DNA of 64,000 nt from Flectonema sp. DT1601 (Eukaryota > Euglenozoa > Diplonemea > Diplonemida > Diplonemidae): positions 646,501 through 710,500 of the forward strand of contig OZ025847.1 of assembly GCA_964019425.1 (NCBI GenBank). Direction: 5' to 3'. Within the stretch, counting starts at the first letter, position 1. Each line of letters starts with the position of its first letter. Of this stretch, positions 36,802 to 47,831 are shown in pieces. Position numbers and translations under genes: made by a program. Under the pieces are notes generated by a model. That model saw only the letters and a list, made by a program, of their open reading frames with translations, was not told where the DNA came from and did no database searches.

Positions 36802-38763
36802 TTGTTAACTCTCCTCATTTAAGAATTACTTTTGTTCTGTTAAATCTGTTTTTTTGTTATTTTTTGTGATTTTTTTTTTATTTCACGTCCCCCCCGATCT
36901 CGAGTCTTTGATAACACATGTCCCCCATTTCACTATTTTTGGGAGAGATGGAAAAATATAAAAAAGAAAAATGGAATTTTAAAAAAAAAGGTGTGGCTTG
37001 TGTTCTAATTACCTTTTTTTTTCTTCTAACCTTTTTCGGTTGTCTTCAGTTGTTCGATTCACTCCCAAACACTACCTAGCTGATTCTAATTAATGGTTCC
37101 CGTTTTGTTCAGAGTAGTCGAAACGTTCTTTCTTTTTTTGTTCTCAAGTTGAGTAACATTTTCTTGTTAATTAATTTACGTCTGCTTTCCCATTTAAAAT
37201 GACAATAATAAGTCAGTTTGTGTGTTGATTAACAGCGTAAACAGGTTGCTCACCGTGTTAAGCAGCCTTACCTAACTTGGTCTCGCAGTTATAAAAAGTG
37301 TTGCAAAAAGCAACGCACTCAGTGTGTCATGTAAACAATAATAAAAGAATTATTTATTCGAGAGAGTGACTTCGCTAAAAGACAAGTTATGAAAATAGTT
37401 GCGATATTTTATAATATTTTAACTATTTTACATTAATATTTAACTACAGTACTTCTTCGAAATCAATATGCATTCATTTCATTCTTTCCTTTGTACAACT
37501 TCTTTTGGACACAGTTACTCTCTCCGACTAAAGATACAATCAAACTTCATTAGAGAGTAACAAGATACGTGATGGGAATCTTTTTCTTAAATGATCTTCG
37601 ACTCAGACGTTTCTATTCCCCCTTTTTTTAAAATTTTTATTCATCTCGAAGACATTTCACGAGTGAAAGAGAATCGTGGCAGCGTAACGTTAGCACTCTT
37701 TACTTTAAAGGATTGTTTCAGGAAATAAAAACAAAGTGTGAGAGTTGAGATAACCGATTCATTTTTTTTTTTTTTTGTATAACATTTGTTCGGAATAAAG
37801 ATATTTCGCATTTAAATTCCATTAAAATAATTTTTTTTCCCTTCTTTTTTTTGTGTTCGTACTGTCGAGTCTTGCTATTAGCGAGGGCTGCAAGACCCCC
37901 GCCAACTCCCCGTGTCGTGTTCTGCAAAACTAAACCGATAGATGTAATTGAGTGTATTGGAGTTTCAAGTTCGGAACGTTGAGTGACTGCTCTTTCTATG
38001 TGTTATACATATTTAGCTCGAGAAGGTTTACATTAACGACCCGTTGCGAGCAAAGTTCCGCGTGTTTGTCTATTATTATTTCAACAGTTCCTCCTCCTCT
38101 TTATTAAAGTCTCTATCTTCTCAACTCTATTGTAATATTACTCGTTAATAAAACTTGTAAATGAGCAATAGGCAGAGTTGTCGTACGTAAGAGTTCCTTC
38201 CGCGAGAGAACACGCTCTCTCGCGATTAATTACCAAGCAGGGTCGTGTGTTTGTTCACAGAAATGGTGCTCTGAGAAAGAGGTAATGGATTGTAGTTTTA
38301 ATGTTTTTCTTTTTTTTTAAGTTTCTTTTTAATTATTAATATTCAGTAGTGATCCCCAAGTGTGGTTTACATTTCGTATTTTTTTCGGTTGTCTTTATTT
38401 ATTTTTTGTGAAATACTTTTCGCGTTCAACGTCATATCCTTCTCACAATTATTTCTTGCTTTCCTTTTGTTGTCCAATTCCAGTTATACACTTTTTATGA
38501 AAACCACTTGTGACAGCGTTCAGATACCAATCTGTTGTAAGCTGTTCGTTAATTGATGAGATCCAGTCTTGTCTTGGATCTGTTTGTCTCTTCTAACTTT
38601 CTCTATTGGTCAGATGATGGATTCGTGTTAGTGTTCAACATGTTTCTAACGTTACGAACATATGAAATGGATTCATAACACAGCCGCTATCAACTCTGAG
38701 ATCTGATTACGAGAGTCTTGCTCACTCAGATCGTTAGTTTAGTTGGTAGCAGGTGATTGCATG

Positions 38764-38795
<32 letters not shown>

Positions 38796-39015
38796 CCACA
38801 GCCGAGCAGTTTCTATCGCAGTACTGCTACCTGTTAGTTCTCACGCGTGTAGTTTTATTTCAAACTTCTTTTGCGAAGTCTTTTTGTTCCTTTGGTTCGC
38901 ATCCAATCTTCTAATGTGTCTTTCAACTTTCAATTATAATATTTATCTTACAGCCCTCTTGAGTGAAGTGATTCAAAGACTAGTAATGAACTAAAGACGT
39001 CAAGTCATCTACTTA
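36802..39015. other. 2.2-kb gene-poor region
   Basis: No supported gene on either strand; short frames here are low-complexity Phe/Leu-rich. T tracts lie near 37762-37776 and 38777-38795. An acceptor TATCTTACAG ends at 38953. A minimal uORF (ATGAACTAA, 38986-38994) falls in the resulting leader of the next gene. Confidence 0.45.
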
Positions 39016-39861
39016 ATGATCAGCACCAATAATGTTGTTAGAGTTGTAATATATATATTCCCGTGGGTGTTTGTGTTAAGTGGATTATTTGATGACTCCT
39101 GGAGAGAGACGACTGTCGGAATCATCACACGGGAAACAAATATTTTTCAGAACAGAATAAAGGAACTAGAAATCGAAACACTACTCTGTGAAAGAACACA
39201 TATAAGTGATGAGGTACTTTATGAAAAGCTAATAAATATGTATGAGAGAGTAGTGGGTAAAATGTTTCAACACGCAGCAACCATCAACAATACGAACTCT
39301 CTGTCTGTACCGCAAGGCATGTTGTCGTTGTCGGAACTTCTTTCGGTTATTAAAAATAATAATCCAGCAGAGGTACAGAAATGGGCCTACCAGCTGCATT
39401 CGTTCAGATCGCCATCTGAAGAAACTTCTTTACAACTTGCTATCGAATATGAGTCTCTTGATATTGTCTCCAGCCTTTGTAACTTAAGTAATTATCGTGA
39501 CCACGTCGGTTGTACCTCATTCTGCACAGCCATCGCTAAGGGAAACTCCTCCGTAAATAAGTTACTTTCCTCTTGCAACCCTTCTTTATTAATCCCTTTA
39601 CTGAACGGTAGCATACCTGCGTTGTGGTCACGCAGTTCGATTCTCGCTCTCGCTACAAAATTCGATCACAAATCTAATATCCAGGATAAACCGATGTTGT
39701 TTTCTGACTATCTCATGGAAGTGTTCCAAACGTATCTCGAGGATCGGGAAGCACTGCGAGTTTTTGAAAATGATTTCAAGTTGATAAAAACTCATTTAAA
39801 TCTCTCTGTCGAACTCACTTCTCGAGAAGTACTCATTCTGAGAGAGTTGACAGGACTGTAA
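39016..39861 (+). CDS. Ankyrin-like protein, unknown
   Basis: 281 aa, intronless. The N-terminus is hydrophobic (VVRVVIYIFPWVFVLSGLF) and may be a signal or anchor. Residues about 105-205 have ankyrin-like helix pairs (TSLQLAIEYESLDIVSSLC, CTSFCTAIAKGNSSVNKLL). The rest is helical. Only 88 nt separate this gene from the next start. Function unknown. Confidence 0.5.
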   Translation: MISTNNVVRVVIYIFPWVFVLSGLFDDSWRETTVGIITRETNIFQNRIKELEIETLLCERTHISDEVLYEKLINMYERVVGKMFQHAATINNTNSLSVPQGMLSLSELLSVIKNNNPAEVQKWAYQLHSFRSPSEETSLQLAIEYESLDIVSSLCNLSNYRDHVGCTSFCTAIAKGNSSVNKLLSSCNPSLLIPLLNGSIPALWSRSSILALATKFDHKSNIQDKPMLFSDYLMEVFQTYLEDREALRVFENDFKLIKTHLNLSVELTSREVLILRELTGL

Positions 39862-39949
39862 TTATCTGTTGAGTTGGTTATGGATATTGTTTTGTTGTAA
39901 GACGATGTAAATTAATATTTTGATTTCGACAGGAACACTATTCTATCTC

Positions 39950-40171
39950 ATGAGCGCTGTTCCACAATTGATCAGACTCGAAGAGTCGAATGACAAAAAG
40001 AAGAAACGCACTCCACTAGAAGAGGCGATTGCTTGTCTCCTGAGCAAACACAAACGAGAGTTGGAAAAGATTATTCTCCACCACGAATGTGAAATGAGTC
40101 GAGTGTTGGAGTTAAAGAAAAGAGAAGCTGTGCGACACTTTGCACGAAAGCGGCAGAAAACTGATTCATAG
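39950..40171 (+). CDS. Small basic protein, 73 aa
   Basis: The start is the first ATG after an acceptor at 39931-39932 (ATTTTGATTTCGACAG), leaving a 17-nt leader. The protein is charged and helical: ESNDKKKKRTPLEEAIACLL then HKRELEKIILHHECEMSRVL and a basic end (RHFARKRQKTDS), possibly a nuclear signal. I tested it as a second exon of the upstream gene, but no GT donor in the right phase exists. Function unknown. Confidence 0.5.
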   Translation: MSAVPQLIRLEESNDKKKKRTPLEEAIACLLSKHKRELEKIILHHECEMSRVLELKKREAVRHFARKRQKTDS

Positions 40172-40398
40172 CAATTGAAACAAATGATGAGTTGCGACCA
40201 TTCCGGAATCTAATAACACGCAGCGAGGTTGTTATTCTTTTATAAGATACCACACTCGGGTGTTGTCAGAGACTATTTTTATATTATTGAATGCACCTGT
40301 TGCTTTGTTCTGATAAATTAATTATATAAAGATGAAATAAGTAGTAACTAATAAATAATTTAATTGAATTATTAGGATCACACGCGAGGTGTGTAAAT

Positions 40399-41910
40399 AT
40401 GGATGCCGACAACAATGTTCCTAAATCGGATTCACCTCCCCTGTCGGAGGCAACAACTGAAGCGATGACTGCACCAGTTGTTGTTGACACACCAGTTCTC
40501 TCTGTAGCTGATTCCACCAGAACACTTGTGAATGAAGTTAGCAGTCCACTGTTGACTAATGAACAGCAGCAGCAGCAACAACAACAACAACAACAGGAAG
40601 AAGAATTTGAGTTGCCACCGCCACCCCAAATGCAAGTAGTAAGCGCCACGTCTGAAGGTAGCGGAGAGGATTGTCGTCAAATGTTGAGTTTATTACCAAT
40701 TGTGTCGTTAGCACCTGTTCCTGTTCCTGAAGCAGTTGAAGAAAGTGATGTGAGTCCTCCACCACCATCAGGTCTTGTTATTAATCATCAAGTGGATTTG
40801 AGGGCTCAGGGACAGCCAGATTACAGTTCTGGAGGAACAACTCCTTCAACTCCATCAACACCTGAAGATATGATGTCATCACCAACAAGATTAAGTCACA
40901 GCTTTAATAAATTAACTTTCGACACATCTTTCGAAGATGCCAACGGTGTTGATTCTCCACGTCAATCTCCAACATTACTTCTCCCTCTGTCTGCAGCAGA
41001 AGCACGTCTCGCGACACCAAAATCCGAACCGACAAAGTTATCAATTGTTGGAACAGTTCCTTCGGTAGCGGATCTTTCTAAGATGTCAAAACAAAAGATT
41101 CCACCTGACTGTTTAGAACACGTTCGTGGTATGCTGCAGCGGGCAAAGGATCGCGCCGATCCAATTACATTCCCTCAATCTGAAGATAGGAATCCAAGCG
41201 ACTCGGGGTCTAAACTAATTCAAATGGAAGAGCAAATGGGGCGATCAGTTCTGCAACAGAATGAAATTACTCTCCGAGAGCAGATATTCTCAGGAATGGG
41301 ACAATCATCTCCACGTAGATCAAGAAAGAGAACTGTTGAGGAGAGAAAAGCACGTTCTGAGAGAAAACGACAAAAAGAGCTGAGTCGGTTAGCAGAGCTT
41401 CGCATGTTAGAAATGCGGCGGCTGCAGGCACTCAGTAATCCTCAGCAACCACCACATCAAACAACTGAAATGGAAAGAATTCGTGAAGAAGCCAGCAGAT
41501 CGATGACAAAGCAACTCCAACGAGGTTTTAAGAAATCTGCTCCTCCGTTTGCTGGCAGCCCAACAGACTTCCTTGACCGCGGTATTATAAACTCATCAAC
41601 AGAAATGATAGGTGATCACAATATTAGTTACAACCAACTAGCAGCAGGAATTCGAAGAGCCTATTGGGTTAATAAAATAGATCGCAATCAGCAAGCTGCT
41701 GAAGAGCAGTTCAAACGATCACAGCAAAAGCCTGCCTCTCCACTTCAGTACCTTAGCAAGCTTGACAAGACAGCAGCGACTTCTGTACGGAGGCAGCCGG
41801 ACTTTAAGACGTCTCTCGAAAGATTTCAATTCGAGTTGACTCACGGCCCTTCTGATGATATCGAAACTTCTCACGACTTACTTGCAGAGAGGAGGAGGCA
41901 ATGGAAGTAG
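40399..41910 (+). CDS. PolyQ-containing protein, unknown (503 aa)
   Basis: Intronless. A run of about 12 Gln (residues 55-67; CAG then CAA codons, 40562-40597) lies in a Pro/Ser-rich disordered N-terminal third. A basic helical region follows at about 305-350 (RRSRKRTVEERKARSERKRQ). The C-terminal 120 residues look folded or conserved (FLDRGIINSSTEMIGDHN, QLAAGIRRAYWVNKIDRN). The pattern suggests a nuclear or cytoskeletal adaptor; no family recognised. An acceptor at 40374-40375 leaves a 23-nt leader. Confidence 0.6.
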   Translation: MDADNNVPKSDSPPLSEATTEAMTAPVVVDTPVLSVADSTRTLVNEVSSPLLTNEQQQQQQQQQQQEEEFELPPPPQMQVVSATSEGSGEDCRQMLSLLPIVSLAPVPVPEAVEESDVSPPPPSGLVINHQVDLRAQGQPDYSSGGTTPSTPSTPEDMMSSPTRLSHSFNKLTFDTSFEDANGVDSPRQSPTLLLPLSAAEARLATPKSEPTKLSIVGTVPSVADLSKMSKQKIPPDCLEHVRGMLQRAKDRADPITFPQSEDRNPSDSGSKLIQMEEQMGRSVLQQNEITLREQIFSGMGQSSPRRSRKRTVEERKARSERKRQKELSRLAELRMLEMRRLQALSNPQQPPHQTTEMERIREEASRSMTKQLQRGFKKSAPPFAGSPTDFLDRGIINSSTEMIGDHNISYNQLAAGIRRAYWVNKIDRNQQAAEEQFKRSQQKPASPLQYLSKLDKTAATSVRRQPDFKTSLERFQFELTHGPSDDIETSHDLLAERRRQWK

Positions 41911-42220
41911 ACGACGCTACCGCAGTTATGATACCACCCGACTGTATTGATTTACTGTTTTGTTTTTCCCTTGCCACTGAGAATAGAAAGTTGGCCACTA
42001 TTTTATCGTTTGTTACTTTTTGTATTCTATTTTGTTTGTCTTCTGTGACTCATTAGATTGGTCAGATTGTGAGAGTGTTTTGTAAGCGGCGTTGTTATTA
42101 TCCATTTCACTACACGAAGGTCACGCAGCACATTGGTGAAGGCGTGTCAGGGTTTTATTGTATGATTTGATTAGAAGTAGCAATCCTTATTTATTCTCCA
42201 GTATCTAAAAGCGTTCACTC
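41911..42220. other. Intergenic region
   Basis: No gene. TTATTTATTCTCCAG ending at 42201 is a candidate acceptor leaving a 19-nt leader. Confidence 0.5.
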
Positions 42221-44337
42221 ATGTCTGATATCGTGAAGCTGGTGCTGTGCGGTGACAGGTGGCCAGCGAAAGCCAAGTTGGGAGATAATCTGATTCTAAA
42301 AGTACCGAAGAATGAACCTCTTTCGAATAACACAACTGAAATATGTAAGCTTCTCGGGATACCTAATTTGTCAGGACTCGAAGTTATGAAAGGAAAAGGA
42401 AAACCTCCAGATGTATCGTCAGGTAATAAATTGAAACTAGAAAAAACTCCAGCAGAGATTGGTGACAAGGGAGGACTTGTTGTGTTGTTCTTCAAAGAAA
42501 CAAAGAAAAAAGAAAAGAGTGACATAAAGGTCCTCGTCTGCGGTGACGACTGGCCTGCACCAGAAAAGCTATCTGATTACCTGATGTTGTCTGCTCAGAA
42601 AGATAAAAAAATCGAAGACATCATTCCAGACCTGCAAACACTTCTCAAACTCTCTTCTTTGGATGGCTACGACATCTGTAAGGGAAGAGGCAAAGCACCA
42701 AATATCACGCCAGGGGCTGTCTTGCCGCTTTCCCAAACCCCATCTGAGCTCAACTTAGCTGCAGCCGCTCTCCTTTTCATTAAAAAGAGAAAGTCAGCAG
42801 AGGAAAAGAAGGTTGAAAAAGAAGAACCAAAACATAAAACAATCTACCAGTTGGGAGCGCGGGTTGAAGTTCTCGACGATGATATCGATGAGTGGCTGCC
42901 GGGTAATATTTCTTTCATACGCGAGGACGGAACTTACGACGTTACTCTCGACAAGGGAGGAGTCGAGAGTCACACTGATGTTGATGACATTAGAGAGTGT
43001 TCCGTATGTTTTTATTCTTATTAATCAATTGAATGGTCATCATTATCATCATTATCCTTTTAATATTCGACTACAAATACAAACAAACAAACAGAAACCT
43101 GCCCCAGCAGCTAAACCAACGAAAGCACCTCCATCAAAGGAAGAACAGCGAGCAGCGTTATTCACTCTGATGGATGAATTTAGTGACAAGAGTGCGCCTG
43201 AGATTGGTGGATGTTTAAAGCAGGTTGGGTTTGATTTAGAGGTGTGTGCTTATTGTATTGTTAACCTTTTGAAGCCGTGATTCCCAACTTCAATACATTG
43301 TGAATAATCTCTTTATTCCTCTTAATAAAATATTGAAAACAGGAAGCTCGTAGAATCCTCACCGCTCAACGTGTCGAAGCGGAGAAGCAAGCAGCTGCCA
43401 AAAAGGCCGCAAAGAAAGCGAAAGCAGATAAAAAGAAAGCTGAAAACCCATCAAAGAAGGAGCCAGGATGTGAGGAACACACAATTGAATTAAAGGATTC
43501 GAGTGAACAGTTGGGTTTATCATTTCATGCTGTTGGAGGAAAGGTGTTTGTTGACGAGTGTGATGAGGGATTTCCATTCCTAAGAGCGGGAGTACGTGCA
43601 CCATCGATACTACTAAAGATCGATGGTAAGAAAGTAGAAACTAGAGAAGATGTTCTCGAAATTGTTGTAAAATTAAAGTCATCATCATCAGCACCTAAAT
43701 TCACAGTAGAAATTGACACGAGAAAGGAATCACAACTTTGGATTGGAGCACCAGTTGAAGTAGATATCGACAGGGAATGGGAAAATGGAATTATCGCAGC
43801 AATCAACAAGAATGGTACCTTCGATATCCAACTCACCTGCGATGATGAAATGGAACGAGACATCGACTTCGATGATATCAGACTCCGCAAGGTAGAGATC
43901 AAAGAAGCAACTTCCAATAATAACTCAGCCGGACCTACTTCACTTCCGCCAGCAACAATGCCTGACCACGAGGGTGTTATGAAAAAACAGGGCGCTGACA
44001 TCGTCGGTCTTTACAAACTACGCCGCTTTGCTCTTTACGAACAAGCGCTGTACTATTTCCACACAAACTCAAAGACAAGCAAACCTCTCGGTGTGTTGGA
44101 TCTAAAAGGAGCCATGGCAATGTCTGACCCAAAACGTGGAAAGGTATGAGTTGTTTTATTTTATTTATACGTGCGCACTAACAACTACAACAACAACAAC
44201 AACAAAAACAGGAATGGTTTGCGATTGGGAGTAAGAACTTACCTCGCGTCTACAATTTCATCTGCGGCAGTGAAGAGGAGATGGAAGATTGGTTAGCTAA
44301 GTTAGAACAAGGTGGATGTGTAATTAAGCGAAGGTAG
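42221..44337 (+). CDS. Modular scaffold: duplicated novel domain, barrels, UBA-like, PDZ, PH
   Basis: Exons are 42221-43003, 43095-43241, 43343-44143 and 44212-44337 (introns 91, 101 and 68 nt, all phase 0); 618 aa. Residues about 4-95 and 98-190 are a tandem duplicate of one domain (LVLCGDRWPAKAKLGDNLIL versus VLVCGDDWPAPEKLSDYLML, then GKGKPPDVSSG versus GRGKAPNITPG). Next is a Tudor/SH3-like barrel at about 207-258 and a UBA-like three-helix segment at about 277-320 split by intron 2. A Lys/Ala-rich linker leads to a PDZ domain at about 355-437 (EQLGLSFHAVGGKVFV) and a second barrel at about 445-495. A PH domain at about 520-615 (EGVMKKQGADIVGLYKLRRF, then MEDWLAKL) is split by intron 3. 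It probably links phosphoinositide membranes to protein partners. I do not recognise the duplicated domain. Confidence 0.7.
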
Positions 44338-45076
44338 ATGTGTCTCTTCTCCTTTGGAAGAGCCATCACTTCTCGATGGATGTGAAACAACTCGATGAAT
44401 CAATTTGACCGCGTCGAACCTCACAAATATACAGAAAGTTCGTCACGGCAATCATCAAATTGTTTTCTCAGTTTAGTTGTAGTCTCTGAGATATTAAATT
44501 GAAAGCTATCGATTGCCGACTCAGAATTGGTGTTTAAAGCGCAGGTTCTTGCTTGGCCAGGGATCGGAATAACGAAGTTGTCAACAAAGATTAGAAAACA
44601 CGCAAAACCAGCTCCTTAATTGGACCGAATGCAGGTTTCTGAAACATAGAGCGTACGAACAACGCACTTGAATCAATATTTTTACTCGTCAGCTGGTTGA
44701 AGACGCTGCCAGTTGCTATTATCTATTGTCCTTTCTATTTTGCGCGAAACCTTATTTGCTTATGAGTAAATCATCTCTTTCGGCTTTCATTCCTTTTTTA
44801 GATCCGATACACGAGAGTTGGGATGAATCCTTAAATTATTTATGGAAAGGGAGAGGAACTCCGTAACAAATGGAAGCGGTCGGAATACTTATTTGAGTGT
44901 TAACAAAAGAAACAACCAACTTCTCTGTTACTCGCCTTGTGCTGAAAAGTAAAAATACAAAATGATCGACTCCTCGCTGTTGTAATATTCATTTCAATCA
45001 TCGATTAGTATAAATATAATTTATTCTACAACAGGATAACATTACACAACATCGATAGAAAGGATAACGAGATCAG
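44338..45076. other. Intergenic region
   Basis: No gene or repeat seen. TTTATTCTACAACAG ending at 45034 is a candidate leader acceptor. Confidence 0.5.
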
Positions 45077-46147
45077 ATGGCGATGATTAACAAACTTTCA
45101 AAGATAAAATGGTTGCTTGCCATACCTGCCGTCACTGTTGTAGTTTATAATTTGCCTAAGTTGTTTCATATTTCCTCCAGCAAGGGAATTAGAAGAATGC
45201 AAACGGGATCGAAAACAGTAAAAGTTAGATCAGCAACAGGTGTTTATGAACATCACACTACTGACAAAGTGAGAGCAGTTACTTACAATGTTTGGTTCGA
45301 ACAACTTGCGAAACAGAAGCGAGCTGAATGTTTAATTGAAATGCTTCGCGACGTCAGGGCAGATGTTATTTGTCTTCAAGAAATTACTTCTGAAGTACTT
45401 CAGATCATCACATCTGACAGTTGGGTCACAAAGAACTATCACATCGCTGACCCGAATGGTGAGATGTTTGAAGGATACGGACTTGTCATTTTATCGACGT
45501 TCCCATTCTCTAGTGTGAACTGCTGGCACTATAATGATACTTCAATGGGTCGATACCTGTTGGAGGGACAGATAGTTCTGCCAAACAAGAAGCGGATGCA
45601 CTTCGGTTGTGTTCACTTGGAAAGTTTAAACCAAGCAAGAAGACGACGAGAGCAGCTAATCTTCTCCACTAGAGTACTGGAACAACAAATAGAGATAGGA
45701 GGTTCTGAAGGGGGTCTCTTGATGGGTGACTTTAACTTTGATGGAAAACGTAATTGGGATATCAGATCAACTCCATTAGAGAATTTAGTAATGAAGGAAA
45801 TCAGCGACTGGAAAGATGTCTGGGAAGTACACCATCCGGACTCGGATGGTTTCACCTTCGACACTACAACAAATGAAATGATCGCTTCCATGTCAAAAGA
45901 AAGAATGCGTTACGACCGAATTCTTTCATTCAAACTGTCATCCAATTCGATTTCAATTATTGGCAACACTCCGATGATTCATTCTGAACCAGAAGCTTTG
46001 TACCCTTATCACCAGGTGTACAATAAAGACTTGTTAAAGCAATCTCAACTAATGAATGCTGATGAGCGACAAGAAAATGAAACATTTGACAGAATGGCTG
46101 TTTACATATCTGATCATTATGGACTTCTTGCTGAATTTAATATTTAA
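45077..46147 (+). CDS. TDP2-like endonuclease/exonuclease/phosphatase-family enzyme
   Basis: 356 aa, intronless. A hydrophobic N-terminal helix (WLLAIPAVTVVVYNLP) may be an anchor or signal. The EEP fold motifs are all present: Asn in AVTYNVWF (about 69), Glu in CLQE (about 100), His in GCVHLES (about 179), GDFNFD (about 216), RMRYDRI and SDHYGLL (about 346). THLES-like and GDFN spacing is closest to TDP2, which removes 5'-tyrosyl groups left by topoisomerase II; some EEP relatives act on other phosphodiesters. An N-terminal membrane segment is unusual for TDP2 and could mean an organelle or ER site. Confidence 0.75.
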   Translation: MAMINKLSKIKWLLAIPAVTVVVYNLPKLFHISSSKGIRRMQTGSKTVKVRSATGVYEHHTTDKVRAVTYNVWFEQLAKQKRAECLIEMLRDVRADVICLQEITSEVLQIITSDSWVTKNYHIADPNGEMFEGYGLVILSTFPFSSVNCWHYNDTSMGRYLLEGQIVLPNKKRMHFGCVHLESLNQARRRREQLIFSTRVLEQQIEIGGSEGGLLMGDFNFDGKRNWDIRSTPLENLVMKEISDWKDVWEVHHPDSDGFTFDTTTNEMIASMSKERMRYDRILSFKLSSNSISIIGNTPMIHSEPEALYPYHQVYNKDLLKQSQLMNADERQENETFDRMAVYISDHYGLLAEFNI

Positions 46148-46874
46148 ACAGCTGCCGGTAATATCACTTTCCACTCTCTTCATAATTCGACTTTGTAATG
46201 ACAGAAGTTTGGGTTCTTATGATAACATTATTGCGAGCTAACCTTGTCCTTGTTGCTAACCCTCTACCCGCCTACATGAGGAGAGGAGATTTTGAATTGG
46301 CAACACACCTTTTATGATATTCACATCTTTGATCTTTATTATTGCGAACCTTCTTTCCTTTTCGTAACTTATCGAATTCAACTCAAAATATTATCTGCTG
46401 CCAGTAAGAAGTCAATAACGTTAATTAGTTTGTAATGACAAACTCATTTCTCGGACTTCAAAATATTTATTAAATTTATTATTCTAGCTCCCCTCACACC
46501 CTGACTTACTTCTACACCATAACTGATGAGAGAGAATAGAGGTAAAGAGGTAAATAGATTACTCTCGAAACCTAAATAGTTACTTTGCTTTATTATTATG
46601 CTAAGTTGTGCATTACCCTTAGTCAACTCTATCTGAAACTAATACTAAATTATCTTTATGTTTTTATGATACAGCACTAGTTGTAATTTTTACAAAATAG
46701 AACATACATCCCCCCTCACCACAATTATCGTAAAGTAGTTGGCGCCGTCAGATATTGAGGCACTTCTATCATTGCCACAGACTGCTTGAGTCCATATTCC
46801 TGTAAGGCAACCATCCTCGTCATTGTATTAATTTATTACCACCTCACTCAGCATAGCAAACATTTCGTAAATCG
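46148..46874. other. Intergenic region
   Basis: No gene or repeat seen. An acceptor CTCACTCAG near 46843-46851 leaves a 23-nt leader for UFD1. Confidence 0.45.
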
Positions 46875-47831
46875 ATGCCGGGATTCTGTAAGCAGCTTCG
46901 ATGCAATTCTGGGATATTCGCATCGAAGGAGAAGATAGACTGGGGAGGTAAAATAATATTACCTCACTCTTGTATGGAGGAGTTGGCTCGTATTACGATT
47001 ACTTATCCGATGATGTTTAAAATCACAAATCCAACAAACGGAAAATCATCATACTGCGGTGTGTTGGAATTCACTGCTGAAGAAGGAAAAGTAATTGTAC
47101 CTTACTGGTTGATGAACTTATTGGGAGGAGATGAGGGAAGCTTATTCAGACTTGAAGATGCCTCGTTGCCGAGAGGAACTTTCATTCAAATCCGTCCACA
47201 AAAAAAAGCTTTCATTGAACTCTCTAATCCAAAGGCAGTACTTGAAGGTCGTATGAATAACTTCTCGTGTCTCACTAAAGGAGATACGATTTCAATTAAT
47301 TACCTCAATGAGAATTATTTAATTGACATCCTCGTCTGTAAAGTTGGTGACAAGGATGTCCCAGCGATATCAATTGTAGAGGCTGATGTGAAGGTAGACT
47401 TTGCGAGACCTTTGGACTTGCCTCCATCACCAAAACACAAACCGATGGCAGCCCCAGTTTCAACTTCTTCATCGTCAGGAGCCTCAGGTGGGTTGTCATT
47501 TGGTGGAGGAGAATCTTCTGCTCTGCAAAAACGTCTCGCCGAGCAACAAGCTGGTGCTACAGGTACGAAGCCGTCTCAACCAACTTCAGCACCTGCTCCA
47601 ACTGAGTCCACTTCGGGTTCCGCATTTGCGGCTTTCGGAGGTTCTGGTCGTTCTCTCAGGGGGGCAACTCCTTCAACTGCTGCTTCTTCTTCTTCTTCGT
47701 CACAACCTTCTGCAGCGCCTGTTGCTGCCGCAGGTCGTACAGACAGCTATGGCAGGCCTCTGAAACAGGAGACGGAAAAATCCGACGGATTCAAAGCATT
47801 TAGTGGAAAGGGAAGAACTCTTGGATCTTAA
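46875..47831 (+). CDS. UFD1: Ubiquitin fusion degradation protein 1
   Basis: 318 aa, intronless. The UFD1 double-psi barrel and second subdomain cover about residues 15-180: GGKIILPHSCMEELARI, YCGVLEFTAEEGKVIVPYWL, RLEDASLPRGTFIQIRPQ and VDFARPLDLP. The rest is Ser/Ala/Pro/Gly-rich with FGGGESSALQKRLAEQQAG and FKAFSGKGRTLGS, which resemble the p97-binding (SHP-type) segments of UFD1. UFD1 with NPL4 recruits ubiquitinated clients to the p97/CDC48 segregase for ERAD. All expected regions are present. Confidence 0.93.
   Translation: MPGFCKQLRCNSGIFASKEKIDWGGKIILPHSCMEELARITITYPMMFKITNPTNGKSSYCGVLEFTAEEGKVIVPYWLMNLLGGDEGSLFRLEDASLPRGTFIQIRPQKKAFIELSNPKAVLEGRMNNFSCLTKGDTISINYLNENYLIDILVCKVGDKDVPAISIVEADVKVDFARPLDLPPSPKHKPMAAPVSTSSSSGASGGLSFGGGESSALQKRLAEQQAGATGTKPSQPTSAPAPTESTSGSAFAAFGGSGRSLRGATPSTAASSSSSSQPSAAPVAAAGRTDSYGRPLKQETEKSDGFKAFSGKGRTLGS

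Noticed and set aside
39016-40171. Joining the ankyrin-like gene and the 73-aa ORF as one spliced gene
   Set aside because: No GT donor in the needed phase exists near the end of the first frame.
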